Positions 1 to 7,220 of a DNA stretch of 64,000 nucleotides are shown piece by piece (positions within the stretch are counted from its first letter, which is position 1; each line of letters opens with the position of its first letter). The notes under the pieces were generated by a model that made no database searches, was not told where the DNA came from, and was given only the letters and a program-made list of their open reading frames with translations. Origin of the DNA: Pseudomonadota bacterium (GTDB lineage Bacteria > Pseudomonadota > Alphaproteobacteria > Caulobacterales > Aquidulcibacteraceae); assembly GCA_020161405.1 (NCBI GenBank), contig JAIUOD010000003.1, positions 1-64,000 on the forward strand, read 5' to 3'. Made by a program: the position numbers and the translations under genes.

Positions 1-250
1 CAAGGATGAAAGCAGGTAGCGCAACAGAGGCGCATATAGATTTTAAATGCCGTGGCGGGATATTGATAATTAATCGCTTAATTCTACCTTCCGCGCAATC
101 TTGTAATTTGGAACACATTAATTCGATATGTTGATGCATTAGTAATTTATCTTGCGGGCTTACAATTTCGTAAGCCGCTTCGACAAAGCTGCAGAAGTCG
201 GCACGAAGGATATGGTAATATTCTTCCATAGTAAATTGTTGTTGGGTCAT
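1..250 (-). CDS. Phage terminase large subunit, N-terminal part (runs off the window)
   Basis: The reverse strand starts with ATG at 250 and stays open to base 1, giving 83 residues that begin MTQQQFTMEEYYHILRADF. The segment RLIINIPPRHLKS near residues 62-74 resembles the ATPase P-loop region of phage terminase large subunits, which usually reads INIPPRHGKS. The large subunit is the motor and nuclease that packages phage DNA into proheads. The gene lies 118 bases downstream of the DUF5681 gene, a family often found next to terminases, which supports the call. Only the N-terminus is visible, so I cannot tell whether the gene is intact. Confidence 0.72.
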   Translation of the reverse strand, partial: MTQQQFTMEEYYHILRADFCSFVEAAYEIVSPQDKLLMHQHIELMCSKLQDCAEGRIKRLIINIPPRHLKSICASVALPAFIL

Positions 251-368
251 GGTATTAATCTTTCTGAAAATTGGGATTTTGAACAAGGGATTTCGCTCGC
301 AGGAAAATCCTACGATTTGGGCGGGCTGAAATTGGCGGGATGCTATAAGTTTGAACTAAGCTTTTGAC

Positions 369-821
369 CTATGAGGTGTCTTCGGAATCATTCATGGGGA
401 TTGTATTGCGGATACGATTGGCAATGCTCGCCATGACATTAGCTTCAGATTCAGTAGCCTGCAAAGGCACAGATTTGGCTTGTTTGGCGGCCTCTGCATC
501 TTCCATGCGCTCAATATAATGGGCCAATTGCACGATAGCCTTTAGGTCTCCCCCAGCAGCTTTATTGACCAATTGCTCTACAGCGATATCAAGCTTGGTT
601 CGCTTAATGCGTTTGCCACCCTTATTAACCTCAATACGTTCGCTTAACGCTTTGCGCAAAATAGTTGACATGCTTTTCGAACCACTAGGGCGACCTCTTG
701 GGTTGCCAGACTGCCCGGGCTTGAATTGAGAATGCTTTGGTGGTTTGCCATAGCCGATGTCATATGGAGCATCATCGAGATTTTCTGGCAAGTTAATTGG
801 TTGAGGAGGAGTTTTAGGCAT
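369..821 (-). CDS. DUF5681 domain protein, phage/terminase-associated
   Basis: This is a 150-residue basic, soluble protein. Residues about 24-46 (GYGKPPKHSQFKPGQSGNP followed by RGRPSGS) are the hallmark of DUF5681 proteins, which commonly sit just upstream of phage terminase large-subunit genes. The remainder is helical and charged. It overlaps the end of the methylase gene by 8 bases, so the two are probably co-translated, and a terminase-like gene follows. A role as small terminase subunit or DNA-binding accessory factor is inferred from position; the molecular function of the family is not established to my knowledge. Confidence 0.75.
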   Translation of the reverse strand: MPKTPPQPINLPENLDDAPYDIGYGKPPKHSQFKPGQSGNPRGRPSGSKSMSTILRKALSERIEVNKGGKRIKRTKLDIAVEQLVNKAAGGDLKAIVQLAHYIERMEDAEAAKQAKSVPLQATESEANVMASIANRIRNTIPMNDSEDTS

Positions 822-2172
822 TGGACGCCTCCATCAATATTGCAATTGAATTGAATGTCTGGCCAGAGGCAATATGTATTGCTTCGTCACCCGTATAATT
901 CTGCCAACGCCTGATGATGGTATCGCAATAAAGAGGATCAAGTTCGATGCCATAGCAAACGCGTCCAACGCGTTCTGCCGCCATTAAGGTGGTGCCACTA
1001 CCCAAGAATGGGTCAAGAATGATTTCGCCCTTGGTGGTAGTATCTAGAATGGCATCAGCCACCATTTTAACAGGCTTAACTGTTGGATGTAATTCAGCTA
1101 ACTTGCCTTCATCTGATTGCTTGGAGAATGTATTGGCGCATGGATATTCCCAGACATTAGTGCGGTAGCGACCATGCTTGCCTAATTCAACATTGTTACG
1201 GTGAGGGGCTTTGCCGTTTTTATAGACCGCAATCATTTCATGCTTTGAACGATAAAGACTGCCCATACCGCCATTATCTTTGACCCACACGCATATATTC
1301 TTAAGTTCGCTATAATGCGCGCTACCTGCTTTCAAGAGATGCTCAAGATGGCGCCAGTCCATGCAAATAAAATGAAGTGAGCCTTCTTTGCTAAATTCTA
1401 CCATCAAGGCACAAGCAGCTTTAAGAAAATCAATAAAAGCGCTATCGGTCATCTCACCTGATGCCATTTTAAATTCCCGGTGTTTGACATTACCCGTTCC
1501 AGATACATGACCATCGATTTTCACATTATATGGTGGGTCGGTGAAAATCGCTGAGGCCAATTTCTCTTTTCCAACATCAATAAAAAGAGCAGCGTAAGTT
1601 TCAGCTTCCAGCGAATTGCCGCAAATCAAACGATGCGGGCCAAGTTGCCAAACATCACCAAATTGGGAGATTGGTGGTGTCGGCGGCAGGTTCGGAAGTT
1701 CGTCAGCTTTGTCGGGGTCGTTGTCGCTTATACCTTCAATTCTTAAATCTATTTCTCCGACCGAGAAGCCAGACAATTCCAAATCTAATTCAATATCTAA
1801 TTCTGAAAGTTCTAAGAATAATTCGCCAAGCTTGTTTTCATCCCATGAGGAAAGCTCTGGCAACTTATTAAGTGCTATCATCAGTATGTTTAGTTCATTT
1901 GCAGATAAATAATCAGCCCGAATTATTGGAACCTCAGGCAAACCAAGCTTAATCGCCGCCTCAACGCAGCCGTGGCCCGCATAGATAATATTTTCGGCAT
2001 CAGCCAGCACTGGAATAACCATTCCAAAGGCCTCTATGCTTTTCGCAATCTTCCTGATTTGTAATAGACTATGTTTGCGTGGTGATTTTGGGTTGGGCTT
2101 TAGAAGTGCGGGATTAATATACTCAACAGCGACCCTGGTGAACATATTGGGTGGTTGATTAGGTATGGTCAT
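814..2172 (-). CDS. ParB-like N-terminal domain fused to a beta-class DNA methyltransferase
   Basis: This is a 452-residue fusion. Residues about 12-140 resemble the ParB/Srx N-terminal domain, with the GHG-containing loop GHGCVEAA at 66-73. Residues about 170-435 form an N6-adenine/N4-cytosine methyltransferase. The catalytic motif DPPY is at 212-215, HPTVKP is at 362-367, and the AdoMet-binding DPFLGSGTT is at 387-395. Motif IV before motif I marks the beta class, as in CcrM. ParB-methylase fusions are common in phages and islands and probably act as orphan methylases, since no restriction gene is visible here. The Arg usually seen in the ParB GHGR motif is Cys, so the ParB part may not be catalytic. 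The start at 2172 lies behind a hairpin that covers the likely ribosome-binding site. Confidence 0.85.
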   Translation of the reverse strand: MTIPNQPPNMFTRVAVEYINPALLKPNPKSPRKHSLLQIRKIAKSIEAFGMVIPVLADAENIIYAGHGCVEAAIKLGLPEVPIIRADYLSANELNILMIALNKLPELSSWDENKLGELFLELSELDIELDLELSGFSVGEIDLRIEGISDNDPDKADELPNLPPTPPISQFGDVWQLGPHRLICGNSLEAETYAALFIDVGKEKLASAIFTDPPYNVKIDGHVSGTGNVKHREFKMASGEMTDSAFIDFLKAACALMVEFSKEGSLHFICMDWRHLEHLLKAGSAHYSELKNICVWVKDNGGMGSLYRSKHEMIAVYKNGKAPHRNNVELGKHGRYRTNVWEYPCANTFSKQSDEGKLAELHPTVKPVKMVADAILDTTTKGEIILDPFLGSGTTLMAAERVGRVCYGIELDPLYCDTIIRRWQNYTGDEAIHIASGQTFNSIAILMEASNA

Positions 2173-2180
2173 AATAATTG

Positions 2181-2200
2181 GCCTTTCAATTTAGAAAGGC
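2181..2200 (-). promoter_or_regulatory. 5'-leader hairpin covering the methylase ribosome-binding site
   Basis: A perfect 7-bp stem (GCCTTTC / GAAAGGC) with a 6-base loop lies 8 bases upstream of the methylase ATG. On the mRNA strand the GAAAGG Shine-Dalgarno-like sequence forms the 3' arm, so it would be paired when the hairpin forms. This is seen directly; translational control is inference. Confidence 0.4.
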
Positions 2201-2229
2201 TCTTAAATATAAACAGGGAATCAAATTTT

Positions 2230-2262
2230 ATAGTTCAAAAATGCAAGAATGTTTTGAACTAT
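2230..2262 (-). terminator. Hairpin terminator after the 240-residue hypothetical gene
   Basis: A perfect 11-bp inverted repeat (ATAGTTCAAAA at 2230-2240 with TTTTGAACTAT at 2252-2262, 11-base loop) starts 2 bases after the stop codon of the leftward gene ending at 2265. The stem is AT-rich and the run that follows on the minus strand is AAAATTT rather than a clean U-tract, so termination strength is uncertain. Confidence 0.45.
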
Positions 2263-2264
2263 TT

Positions 2265-2987
2265 CTAATTTTCAAAGGTAACTTTCAATAATTGGTTTGA
2301 ATTTATTTTTAATTTTGATTTGACTAAGGCTTCAGCAAACTCATTTGAAAGATTGATAAGATTCTTTACTATTTCAGGGTTTTCAAAAAACCAGAAATAA
2401 GTAGGTCTAAGTTTATGTTCGCTATCCAACAGGTCAATGATTTTTGCTAAGGCCATAGATAAATGAATGACAGGGATGCTTTTCCTCCAAACCCGCGCTC
2501 TTAGATTATCTATATCGCCAATTCCTTCGTAATCAGCCAGCTCGTCAATAAAGGCTTGAATGGTTGGGCGCTGTTTAGATTCTGGATTTTTCGCTTCTTC
2601 TAACCACCTTTTTGCTATGAAGGTTGCATTCAACCGAACTTGTAATGTTTCATCGAACTTCTTTTCAATTTGTTCGAACTGGCTTTCTTTCAAATCAAGA
2701 AATATCGGCTTTATTTTTTGATAGGATGAAGCCCAGGTGTCGTCAGTTTTTCTTTTATAATGAAGGTACTTAGTAATTAGACCCATCATACACAGGTCGA
2801 TTTTATCTGATTTGTATTGCGTAGGGGGATAAGCAATTAGTGAGAATAATGTCGCGGCAATTTCATAAGGTTCGGTAACCGCAAAATCAAAAATGATATG
2901 GTTGGGCTCTAAATCAGTCATACATCTAATTTCAGCCGAATATAATAAAAACGCAATAGGTGCGCACTTAGAACTGGACTTAGTCAT
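2265..2987 (-). CDS. Hypothetical soluble protein of the mobile island
   Basis: I do not recognise a family. The open frame extends upstream to 3140, but that part overlaps the divergent DUF3489 gene and its translation looks non-coding. I place the start at the ATG at 2987 (MTKSSSKCAPIAFLLYSAEI, 240 residues); ATG 2999 is an alternative. The protein is mostly helical and charged, with no signal peptide or clear membrane segment. It is followed at once by a hairpin (2230-2262) and is divergent from the recombinase cassette. It is probably cargo of the island, but no function can be assigned. Confidence 0.5.
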   Translation of the reverse strand: MTKSSSKCAPIAFLLYSAEIRCMTDLEPNHIIFDFAVTEPYEIAATLFSLIAYPPTQYKSDKIDLCMMGLITKYLHYKRKTDDTWASSYQKIKPIFLDLKESQFEQIEKKFDETLQVRLNATFIAKRWLEEAKNPESKQRPTIQAFIDELADYEGIGDIDNLRARVWRKSIPVIHLSMALAKIIDLLDSEHKLRPTYFWFFENPEIVKNLINLSNEFAEALVKSKLKINSNQLLKVTFEN

Positions 2988-3078
2988 ATATCCAAGCATT
3001 GGTTGGTAACACCCGCGACGCGGGCTTTGCTCAGTAGTAGCAATCGGATTGGCTGATTGCGAAACTACAGGTGCAATT

Positions 3079-3450
3079 ATGAGCAGTAAAAAATCTAATT
3101 CGAAAGTTGATGTTGAAGCTATCTGCATTGATGAAATCAATCACAATCAGAACGAAGTGATATTGGAAATATCATCAGAGACAAAGGTGGAACTTTTAAG
3201 TGATTTAGTAAAATCACCAACTTCAGGCAAACCAACAAAGCAACAAATCATCATTGACCTATTATCGCGGGAAGGCGGTGCATGCCTTGAAGAAATGATA
3301 GAGGCCACAAATTGGCAAAAGCACTCAATACGGGGTGTAATTTCTGGCAGCCTTAAAAAGAAGCTTGGCCTAAAAGTTCAATCAAGAATTACTGGCAATG
3401 TTAGATCCTATTTTATCGAAGCCGTAACTAACAATGCGGAGGTTCGATAA
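3079..3450 (+). CDS. DUF3489 domain protein (winged-helix-like), recombinase cassette gene 1
   Basis: This 123-residue protein has a C-terminal DUF3489-type domain at about residues 52-118: KPTKQQIIIDLLSREGG, then TNWQKHSIRGVISGSLKKKL, ending in KVQSRITGNVRSYFIE. The pattern looks like a small helix-turn-helix or winged-helix fold and suggests DNA binding. The frame is open from 3049, but the ATG at 3079 follows an ACAGG sequence and gives a sensible N-terminus. The gene abuts the DUF2924 gene at 3451 with no gap and is followed by the serine recombinase. This three-gene order recurs in alphaproteobacterial islands. Confidence 0.72.
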   Translation: MSSKKSNSKVDVEAICIDEINHNQNEVILEISSETKVELLSDLVKSPTSGKPTKQQIIIDLLSREGGACLEEMIEATNWQKHSIRGVISGSLKKKLGLKVQSRITGNVRSYFIEAVTNNAEVR

Positions 3451-3891
3451 ATGGCAAAAAAGAATACAAAAGACTTAGAAGTGATTTTGAGTGAATTAGA
3501 AAAATGCAAAGACAGAAAATATTTATTTAAAATTTGGGCAGAACATTTCAAGCGACAAGTACCAAATAACTTAAGCACAAGGATGCTTAAAGCCGCTACA
3601 ATATATAGCCTCCAAACGATGTTATTTTCTAAACGATGCCAAATAACAGATAAAACATTTGAAACAGTTGATGTCCAAGACATTAGTTTCGTGAAAGCCT
3701 TACCAGCGCAGACAAAATTAAAAAGTGGAACTGTTTTAAGTAAAATCTGGAAAGGAAAAGAAATTAAGGTTCAAGTTATGAACGAAAAATTTATTTTCGA
3801 AAATAACGTCTACAATTCGTTATCAGAGATTGCGCGAGATATTACGGGAACTAGATGGTCGGGACCAAGATTTTTTGGGCTAAATGGTTAG
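3451..3891 (+). CDS. DUF2924 domain protein, recombinase cassette gene 2
   Basis: This 146-residue protein matches the DUF2924 pattern: an N-terminal W.EHF.R..P motif with a following LSTRMLKAATIYSLQ helix, a central LKSGTVLSKIWKGKEIKVQV strand region, and the signature C-terminus YNSLSEIARDITGTRWSGP followed by RFFGL. DUF2924 genes lie almost always upstream of large serine recombinases in alphaproteobacteria and are presumed accessory DNA-binding factors. The start codon follows the DUF3489 stop directly, and the recombinase ATG lies 2 bases after its stop, so all three are probably one transcript. Confidence 0.82.
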   Translation: MAKKNTKDLEVILSELEKCKDRKYLFKIWAEHFKRQVPNNLSTRMLKAATIYSLQTMLFSKRCQITDKTFETVDVQDISFVKALPAQTKLKSGTVLSKIWKGKEIKVQVMNEKFIFENNVYNSLSEIARDITGTRWSGPRFFGLNG

Positions 3892-3893
3892 TT

Positions 3894-5564
3894 ATGACGG
3901 TTCAGAAAAAAACTGTACGCTGCGCAATTTATACAAGAAAATCTTCTGAAGAAGGATTAGAGCAAGATTTTAATTCATTACATGCTCAAAGAGAGGCATG
4001 TGAAAACTATATTAAGAGCCAAAAACACGAAGGTTGGAACGTAATAGCAACAGCGTATGATGATGGGGGTTATTCTGGTGGAAATCTGAAACGTCCTTCA
4101 ATACGAAATCTTCTTTCAGATATCAAATCAGGGTTGATTGACATCGTAGTTGTTTACAAAGTGGATCGGTTAACTAGATCGCTTATAGATTTTGCCAAAA
4201 TAGTTGAAATATTTGACAATGCTAACGTGTCGTTTGTTTCGATAACTCAGCAATTCAATACCACAAGTTCTATGGGACGTTTGACATTGAATGTGTTGCT
4301 TTCTTTTGCTCAATTTGAGCGCGAAGTAACTGGAGAGAGAATTCGTGATAAAATAAGAGCCTCAAAAGCTAAAGGAATGTGGATGGGGGGATGTGTTCCT
4401 TTTGGCTATAAAGCCTTAGAGAAAAGACTTATCATAGACGCAGAAAATTGTGGATTGGTGAAGAAAATTTTTGAATTGTATATTCAATATGAAAGTGTTT
4501 CGAGTTTGCAACGTTATCTTAATAGATCTCTTTTTTGCGAAAAATCTGTAAAGAACATTGGAAAAATTGGTGCAGTAGTAAGTTCTACTATAATGAGTAA
4601 AAACAAGTTATATGGTATATTAAGTAACCCAATTTATATTGGTAAAATTAAATTAGGAGAAACTTTAGTTACTGGCTTGCATGAACCTATTATTAGTGAA
4701 GATGTATTTAAAAATGTTCAAACCATTTTGGCAAAAAATTTTGGTAAAAAATCTGGTAAATATTCTACCAGTAATTGGCTTTTGAAAAACAAATTGTTTA
4801 ATTTGAACGGTAAACTATATGCAGTTGAGCAAATCAAGCTTGGAAATATTCGAAAATATTATTATACTAATTCAAGCACTTTAATTGACAGTCAAGTTTC
4901 ATGTGATCGTATTCCGTGTGATAAATTGGAGAATTTATTATTAAAGTTTTTCAAAGATTTATTACTAGAAAAACACGTTGCTGAATTGAACTTCGTATAT
5001 TCAGAAAATGAAAATTATTCAAAAATTAATATTAAGAAAATTATATCGCAGCTTTCGTATGTAATTTCACCTAGGGATTTTATCGACCGATTTATAAATA
5101 AGGTAGTAGCTGTAGAGGATAAATTTAATATCGAAGTAAAACTACCATTGAAATATTTATACGGTAATAAATTTATAAATGGGGATCGTGACGAGTATAT
5201 TGATTTTAGGATAATTATATCAAATCCGTTTTTCAAAATTAGGAGAGGGCTCAAGCAATACTACAGAAGTGATAATCAATTCATTTTAAAATGGATTGAT
5301 CTTGCAAGAGTTTGGTATTTTAATTCTATAATGGATCAAAGTGAAAGCATAGCCCAAATTGCTGCCTCCATGAATTTAAGTTCAGACTGTGTCGGTAATA
5401 ACATTATGTTGGCTTTCTTATCACCAAAGATAATTAAGCATATGAGAGATCATTTAAGCGATTCAACCTTTTCAAAGGCAAGGATAATTCAAATCGTATC
5501 TAATAATCAGATATGGTCAAAGCAGGAAGACGAGTATTTTAAAATCTGTGACAAAAACCAATAA
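3894..5564 (+). CDS. Large serine recombinase (integrase) of the island
   Basis: This 556-residue protein has an N-terminal resolvase catalytic domain. YTRKSS at 13-18 carries the likely nucleophile Ser17, and there are conserved KVDRLTRS at 89-96 and FEREVTGERI at 141-150. A recombinase domain follows, with GCVPFGY at about 166-172. The C-terminal half is AT-rich, divergent, and lacks the zinc-ribbon cysteine pairs of many phage integrases. The family cuts and rejoins DNA at att sites through a 5' phosphoserine link. I chose ATG 3894 rather than the longer frame from 3855, which overlaps the DUF2924 gene. A perfect long inverted repeat begins 7 bases after the stop. Confidence 0.9.
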   Translation: MTVQKKTVRCAIYTRKSSEEGLEQDFNSLHAQREACENYIKSQKHEGWNVIATAYDDGGYSGGNLKRPSIRNLLSDIKSGLIDIVVVYKVDRLTRSLIDFAKIVEIFDNANVSFVSITQQFNTTSSMGRLTLNVLLSFAQFEREVTGERIRDKIRASKAKGMWMGGCVPFGYKALEKRLIIDAENCGLVKKIFELYIQYESVSSLQRYLNRSLFCEKSVKNIGKIGAVVSSTIMSKNKLYGILSNPIYIGKIKLGETLVTGLHEPIISEDVFKNVQTILAKNFGKKSGKYSTSNWLLKNKLFNLNGKLYAVEQIKLGNIRKYYYTNSSTLIDSQVSCDRIPCDKLENLLLKFFKDLLLEKHVAELNFVYSENENYSKINIKKIISQLSYVISPRDFIDRFINKVVAVEDKFNIEVKLPLKYLYGNKFINGDRDEYIDFRIIISNPFFKIRRGLKQYYRSDNQFILKWIDLARVWYFNSIMDQSESIAQIAASMNLSSDCVGNNIMLAFLSPKIIKHMRDHLSDSTFSKARIIQIVSNNQIWSKQEDEYFKICDKNQ

Positions 5565-5570
5565 GCGATT

Positions 5571-5624
5571 TAATATTTGGCGCAAATTTGCGCACATACA
5601 AGCGCAAATTTGCGCCAAATATTA
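5571..5624. repeat. Perfect 23-bp inverted repeat made of two palindromic arms
   Basis: Arms at 5571-5593 and 5602-5624 are exact reverse complements, with the 8-base spacer ACATACAA. Each arm also contains the 14-bp palindrome GCGCAAATTTGCGC, so the arms can fold on themselves as well as pair with each other. It starts 7 bases after the recombinase stop. It could be a terminator, a regulator or recombinase binding site, or part of an attachment site. There is no T-tract, so simple intrinsic termination is not the best explanation. Confidence 0.8.
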
Positions 5625-5718
5625 TGGCATACAAAATTGAGATTTGCTATTTAAACATAGTATCTTATTTTAAGAATTCACCTTGAGCTTCGATGAAAAA
5701 TTCACAATTCAATTAATT

Positions 5719-5746
5719 AATTCCCTGAAACGTTCTTTAGGGAATT
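5719..5746. terminator. Terminator-like hairpin between island and tRNA
   Basis: An 8-bp perfect stem (AATTCCCT at 5719-5726, AGGGAATT at 5739-5746) with a 12-base loop is followed on the plus strand by TTCTATTTT. It lies at the 3' side of both the rightward recombinase and a doubtful leftward ORF and could work in either direction. Confidence 0.4.
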
Positions 5747-5747
5747 T

Positions 5748-5939
5748 CTATTTTACGGCTTTGTTTTTGCTGGCAAAAAAATCATTAATGTAATTGAAAT
5801 TCGCTAATAAAAAAATATCAGGGAAAGCGATTACTTTTTTATATTGGTCAGTTAATTCAGATATGCAAATTAGTATTATGGCGCCAATATAAATTAGCAA
5901 ATAACACGACACATCAAAAAACTTTAGAGGCAGAATCAC
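5748..5939 (-). CDS. Doubtful 63-residue membrane ORF in the island border
   Basis: This GTG-initiated frame has one hydrophobic stretch (CYLLIYIGAIILICI, about residues 12-26). No Shine-Dalgarno sequence precedes it on the minus strand, the region is very AT-rich, and no family is recognisable. It ends just before the hairpin at 5719-5746, which is the only hint that it is real. Otherwise the stretch from 5625 to 6162 holds no convincing gene. Confidence 0.18.
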   Translation of the reverse strand: MILPLKFFDVSCYLLIYIGAIILICISELTDQYKKVIAFPDIFLLANFNYINDFFASKNKAVK

Positions 5940-5972
5940 AGTAGGAGGAAATCACATATTGATAAAATTAAC

Positions 5973-6167
5973 TAAATAGGGGAAAATATTAAGCTTTTTG
6001 GATACAGAAAGCTTACAAGAAATTGGAAGTGGTGTAAGACACGAGAATCGTACAACCATCATATACGTTGTAGTGAAATTTCGAAAAAACACTTTAAAAA
6101 TAGATAAATAGGGAAAAATATGAAGCCGCTGTAGAGACGAAAAGTCTACGGAAAAACGGAAGTGGTG
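5973..6167. repeat. Diverged direct repeat of the tRNA 3' flank (5973-6034 and 6105-6167)
   Basis: The 63 bases abutting and entering the tRNA 3' end (6105-6167, from TAAATAGGG to GGAAGTGGTG) recur in diverged form at 5973-6034 (from TAAATAGGGG to GGAAGTGGTG), about 70 percent identical by eye. Where the upstream copy would enter a tRNA, the reverse complement reads as a T-loop-like TACGATTC and an ACACCA end, but no tRNA folds. It looks like a decayed duplication of the tRNA locus or of an old att site. Confidence 0.5.
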
Positions 6168-6239
6168 GGTCTTGTTGGACTCGAACCAACGACCAGACCG
6201 TTATGAGCGGCCGGCTCTAACCAACTGAGCTAAAGACCC
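6163..6239 (-). tRNA. tRNA with CAU anticodon (Ile2 or elongator Met)
   Basis: The minus strand folds as a complete 77-base tRNA with encoded CCA. The acceptor stem is GGGTCTT / AAGACCC, the D-arm GCTC..GAGC, the anticodon arm GGCCG-CTCATAA-CGGTC with anticodon CAT, the variable loop TGGTC, and the T-arm GTTGG-TTCGAGT-CCAAC, with discriminator A. CAU can be elongator Met, or Ile2 after lysidine modification by TilS. The variable loop and T-arm look more like Ile2, but I cannot settle it by eye. The gene marks the edge of the core chromosome beside the integrase island. Confidence 0.93.
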
Positions 6240-6405
6240 ATTCTGATTGGCATACCTAATGTTCTTTTTTTGTGGCTGCAAGTGGAAATGTAAGGTATTT
6301 CTGTAATCAATTTAATGAAGCGTCGCAATTTTGCCTTATTTGGGTCATGTTGCGTTGCTTTTCAAACACTATAAGATGAATACAAATTTTAATTGGGAGT
6401 TTGAA

Positions 6406-7134
6406 ATGAAAAACAAATTTGAAACCGCAGCTCTTTTGGCGTTTGGCGCTGCTATTGCATTTTCTATGCCGGCTATGGCGCAAACTTGCTGCAATAATCC
6501 AAGCCCAAGCACTTTAAATATCAATACTAGTGCAGAAATCAAACAAGCCCCCGATATTGCGCTTGTAAGCGCAGGTGTGGTTACACAGGCAAAAACTGCA
6601 AAAGCGGCGATGGCTGATAATGCAACAAAAATGAGCGCGGCATTTGCGGCTTTGAAAGCGGCGGGGATTGCCGATAAAGACATGCAAACATCGGGTGTAA
6701 ATCTAAATCCTGAATATGTTTATCAAGAAAACAAACCGCCAGTCATTAAAGGTTATCAAGTTTCAAACACTTTGAGCATTAAAATTCGTGATATGTCAAA
6801 AGTTGGTCCAGTTTTGGATGCATTGGTATTGCAAGGGATAAACCAAATTTCTGGCCCGACATTCTCTGTTGAAGATCCTGATAAAGCACTTGATAAAGCG
6901 CGCCAAGAGGCAATTGATAAAGCAAATGCCCGCGCAAATCTTTATGCCAAAGGTTTTGGAATGCGCGTTAAACGTGTTATGTCAATAAGCGAATCCGGTG
7001 GTTACCAACCACAACCTGTTCCAATGTATGCAATGGCACGAATGGAAAAAGCCGCAATGGCGGATACTGCAATTGCACCTGGCGAAGTAAGCGTAAGCCT
7101 TCAACTAAACGTTCAATTTGAGTTGGAAAAATAA
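6406..7134 (+). CDS. SIMPL domain (DUF541) periplasmic protein
   Basis: This 242-residue protein has a signal peptide (hydrophobic core about residues 7-25, cleavage after AMAQ). The mature part follows the SIMPL/DUF541 layout: an early strand with NTSAEIKQAPDIALVSAGV, a helix rich in KAAMADNATKM, then GIADKDMQTSGVNLNPEY, YQVSNTLSIKIRD, and the late helix ALDKARQEAIDKANARANLYA. These are cell-envelope proteins of poorly known role (BP26/OMP28-like in Brucella), some forming ring oligomers. The frame opens at 6331, but ATG 6406 has a GGGAG Shine-Dalgarno and starts the signal peptide. A strong hairpin follows the gene. Confidence 0.85.
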   Translation: MKNKFETAALLAFGAAIAFSMPAMAQTCCNNPSPSTLNINTSAEIKQAPDIALVSAGVVTQAKTAKAAMADNATKMSAAFAALKAAGIADKDMQTSGVNLNPEYVYQENKPPVIKGYQVSNTLSIKIRDMSKVGPVLDALVLQGINQISGPTFSVEDPDKALDKARQEAIDKANARANLYAKGFGMRVKRVMSISESGGYQPQPVPMYAMARMEKAAMADTAIAPGEVSVSLQLNVQFELEK

Positions 7135-7148
7135 GTTTAATGTATTTT

Positions 7149-7190
7149 AATTTAGTGCCTATTGGTAAACTTGCCATTAGGCACTAAATT
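7149..7190. terminator. Terminator hairpin between the SIMPL gene and the HtrA gene
   Basis: A perfect 13-bp stem (AATTTAGTGCCTA at 7149-7161, TAGGCACTAAATT at 7178-7190) with a 16-base loop starts 14 bases after the SIMPL stop codon. It probably ends the SIMPL transcript and separates it from the protease gene. Confidence 0.65.
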
Positions 7191-7220
7191 ATATCCATGA
7201 AATTCGGAGCTAATTCAAAT

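Noticed and set aside
152..367. Plus-strand 71-residue open frame
   Set aside because: It is the antisense shadow of the terminase gene (1-250, minus) and its leader; the minus-strand translation has a clear terminase motif.
5941..5980. Small plus-strand frame after AGGAGG at the island edge
   Set aside because: The Shine-Dalgarno is good, but the frame (TTG start) closes after six codons.
6030..6104. Second functional tRNA beside the CAU tRNA
   Set aside because: Only the last about 30 bases look tRNA-like; T-stem and acceptor do not pair, so it is recorded as a decayed repeat.
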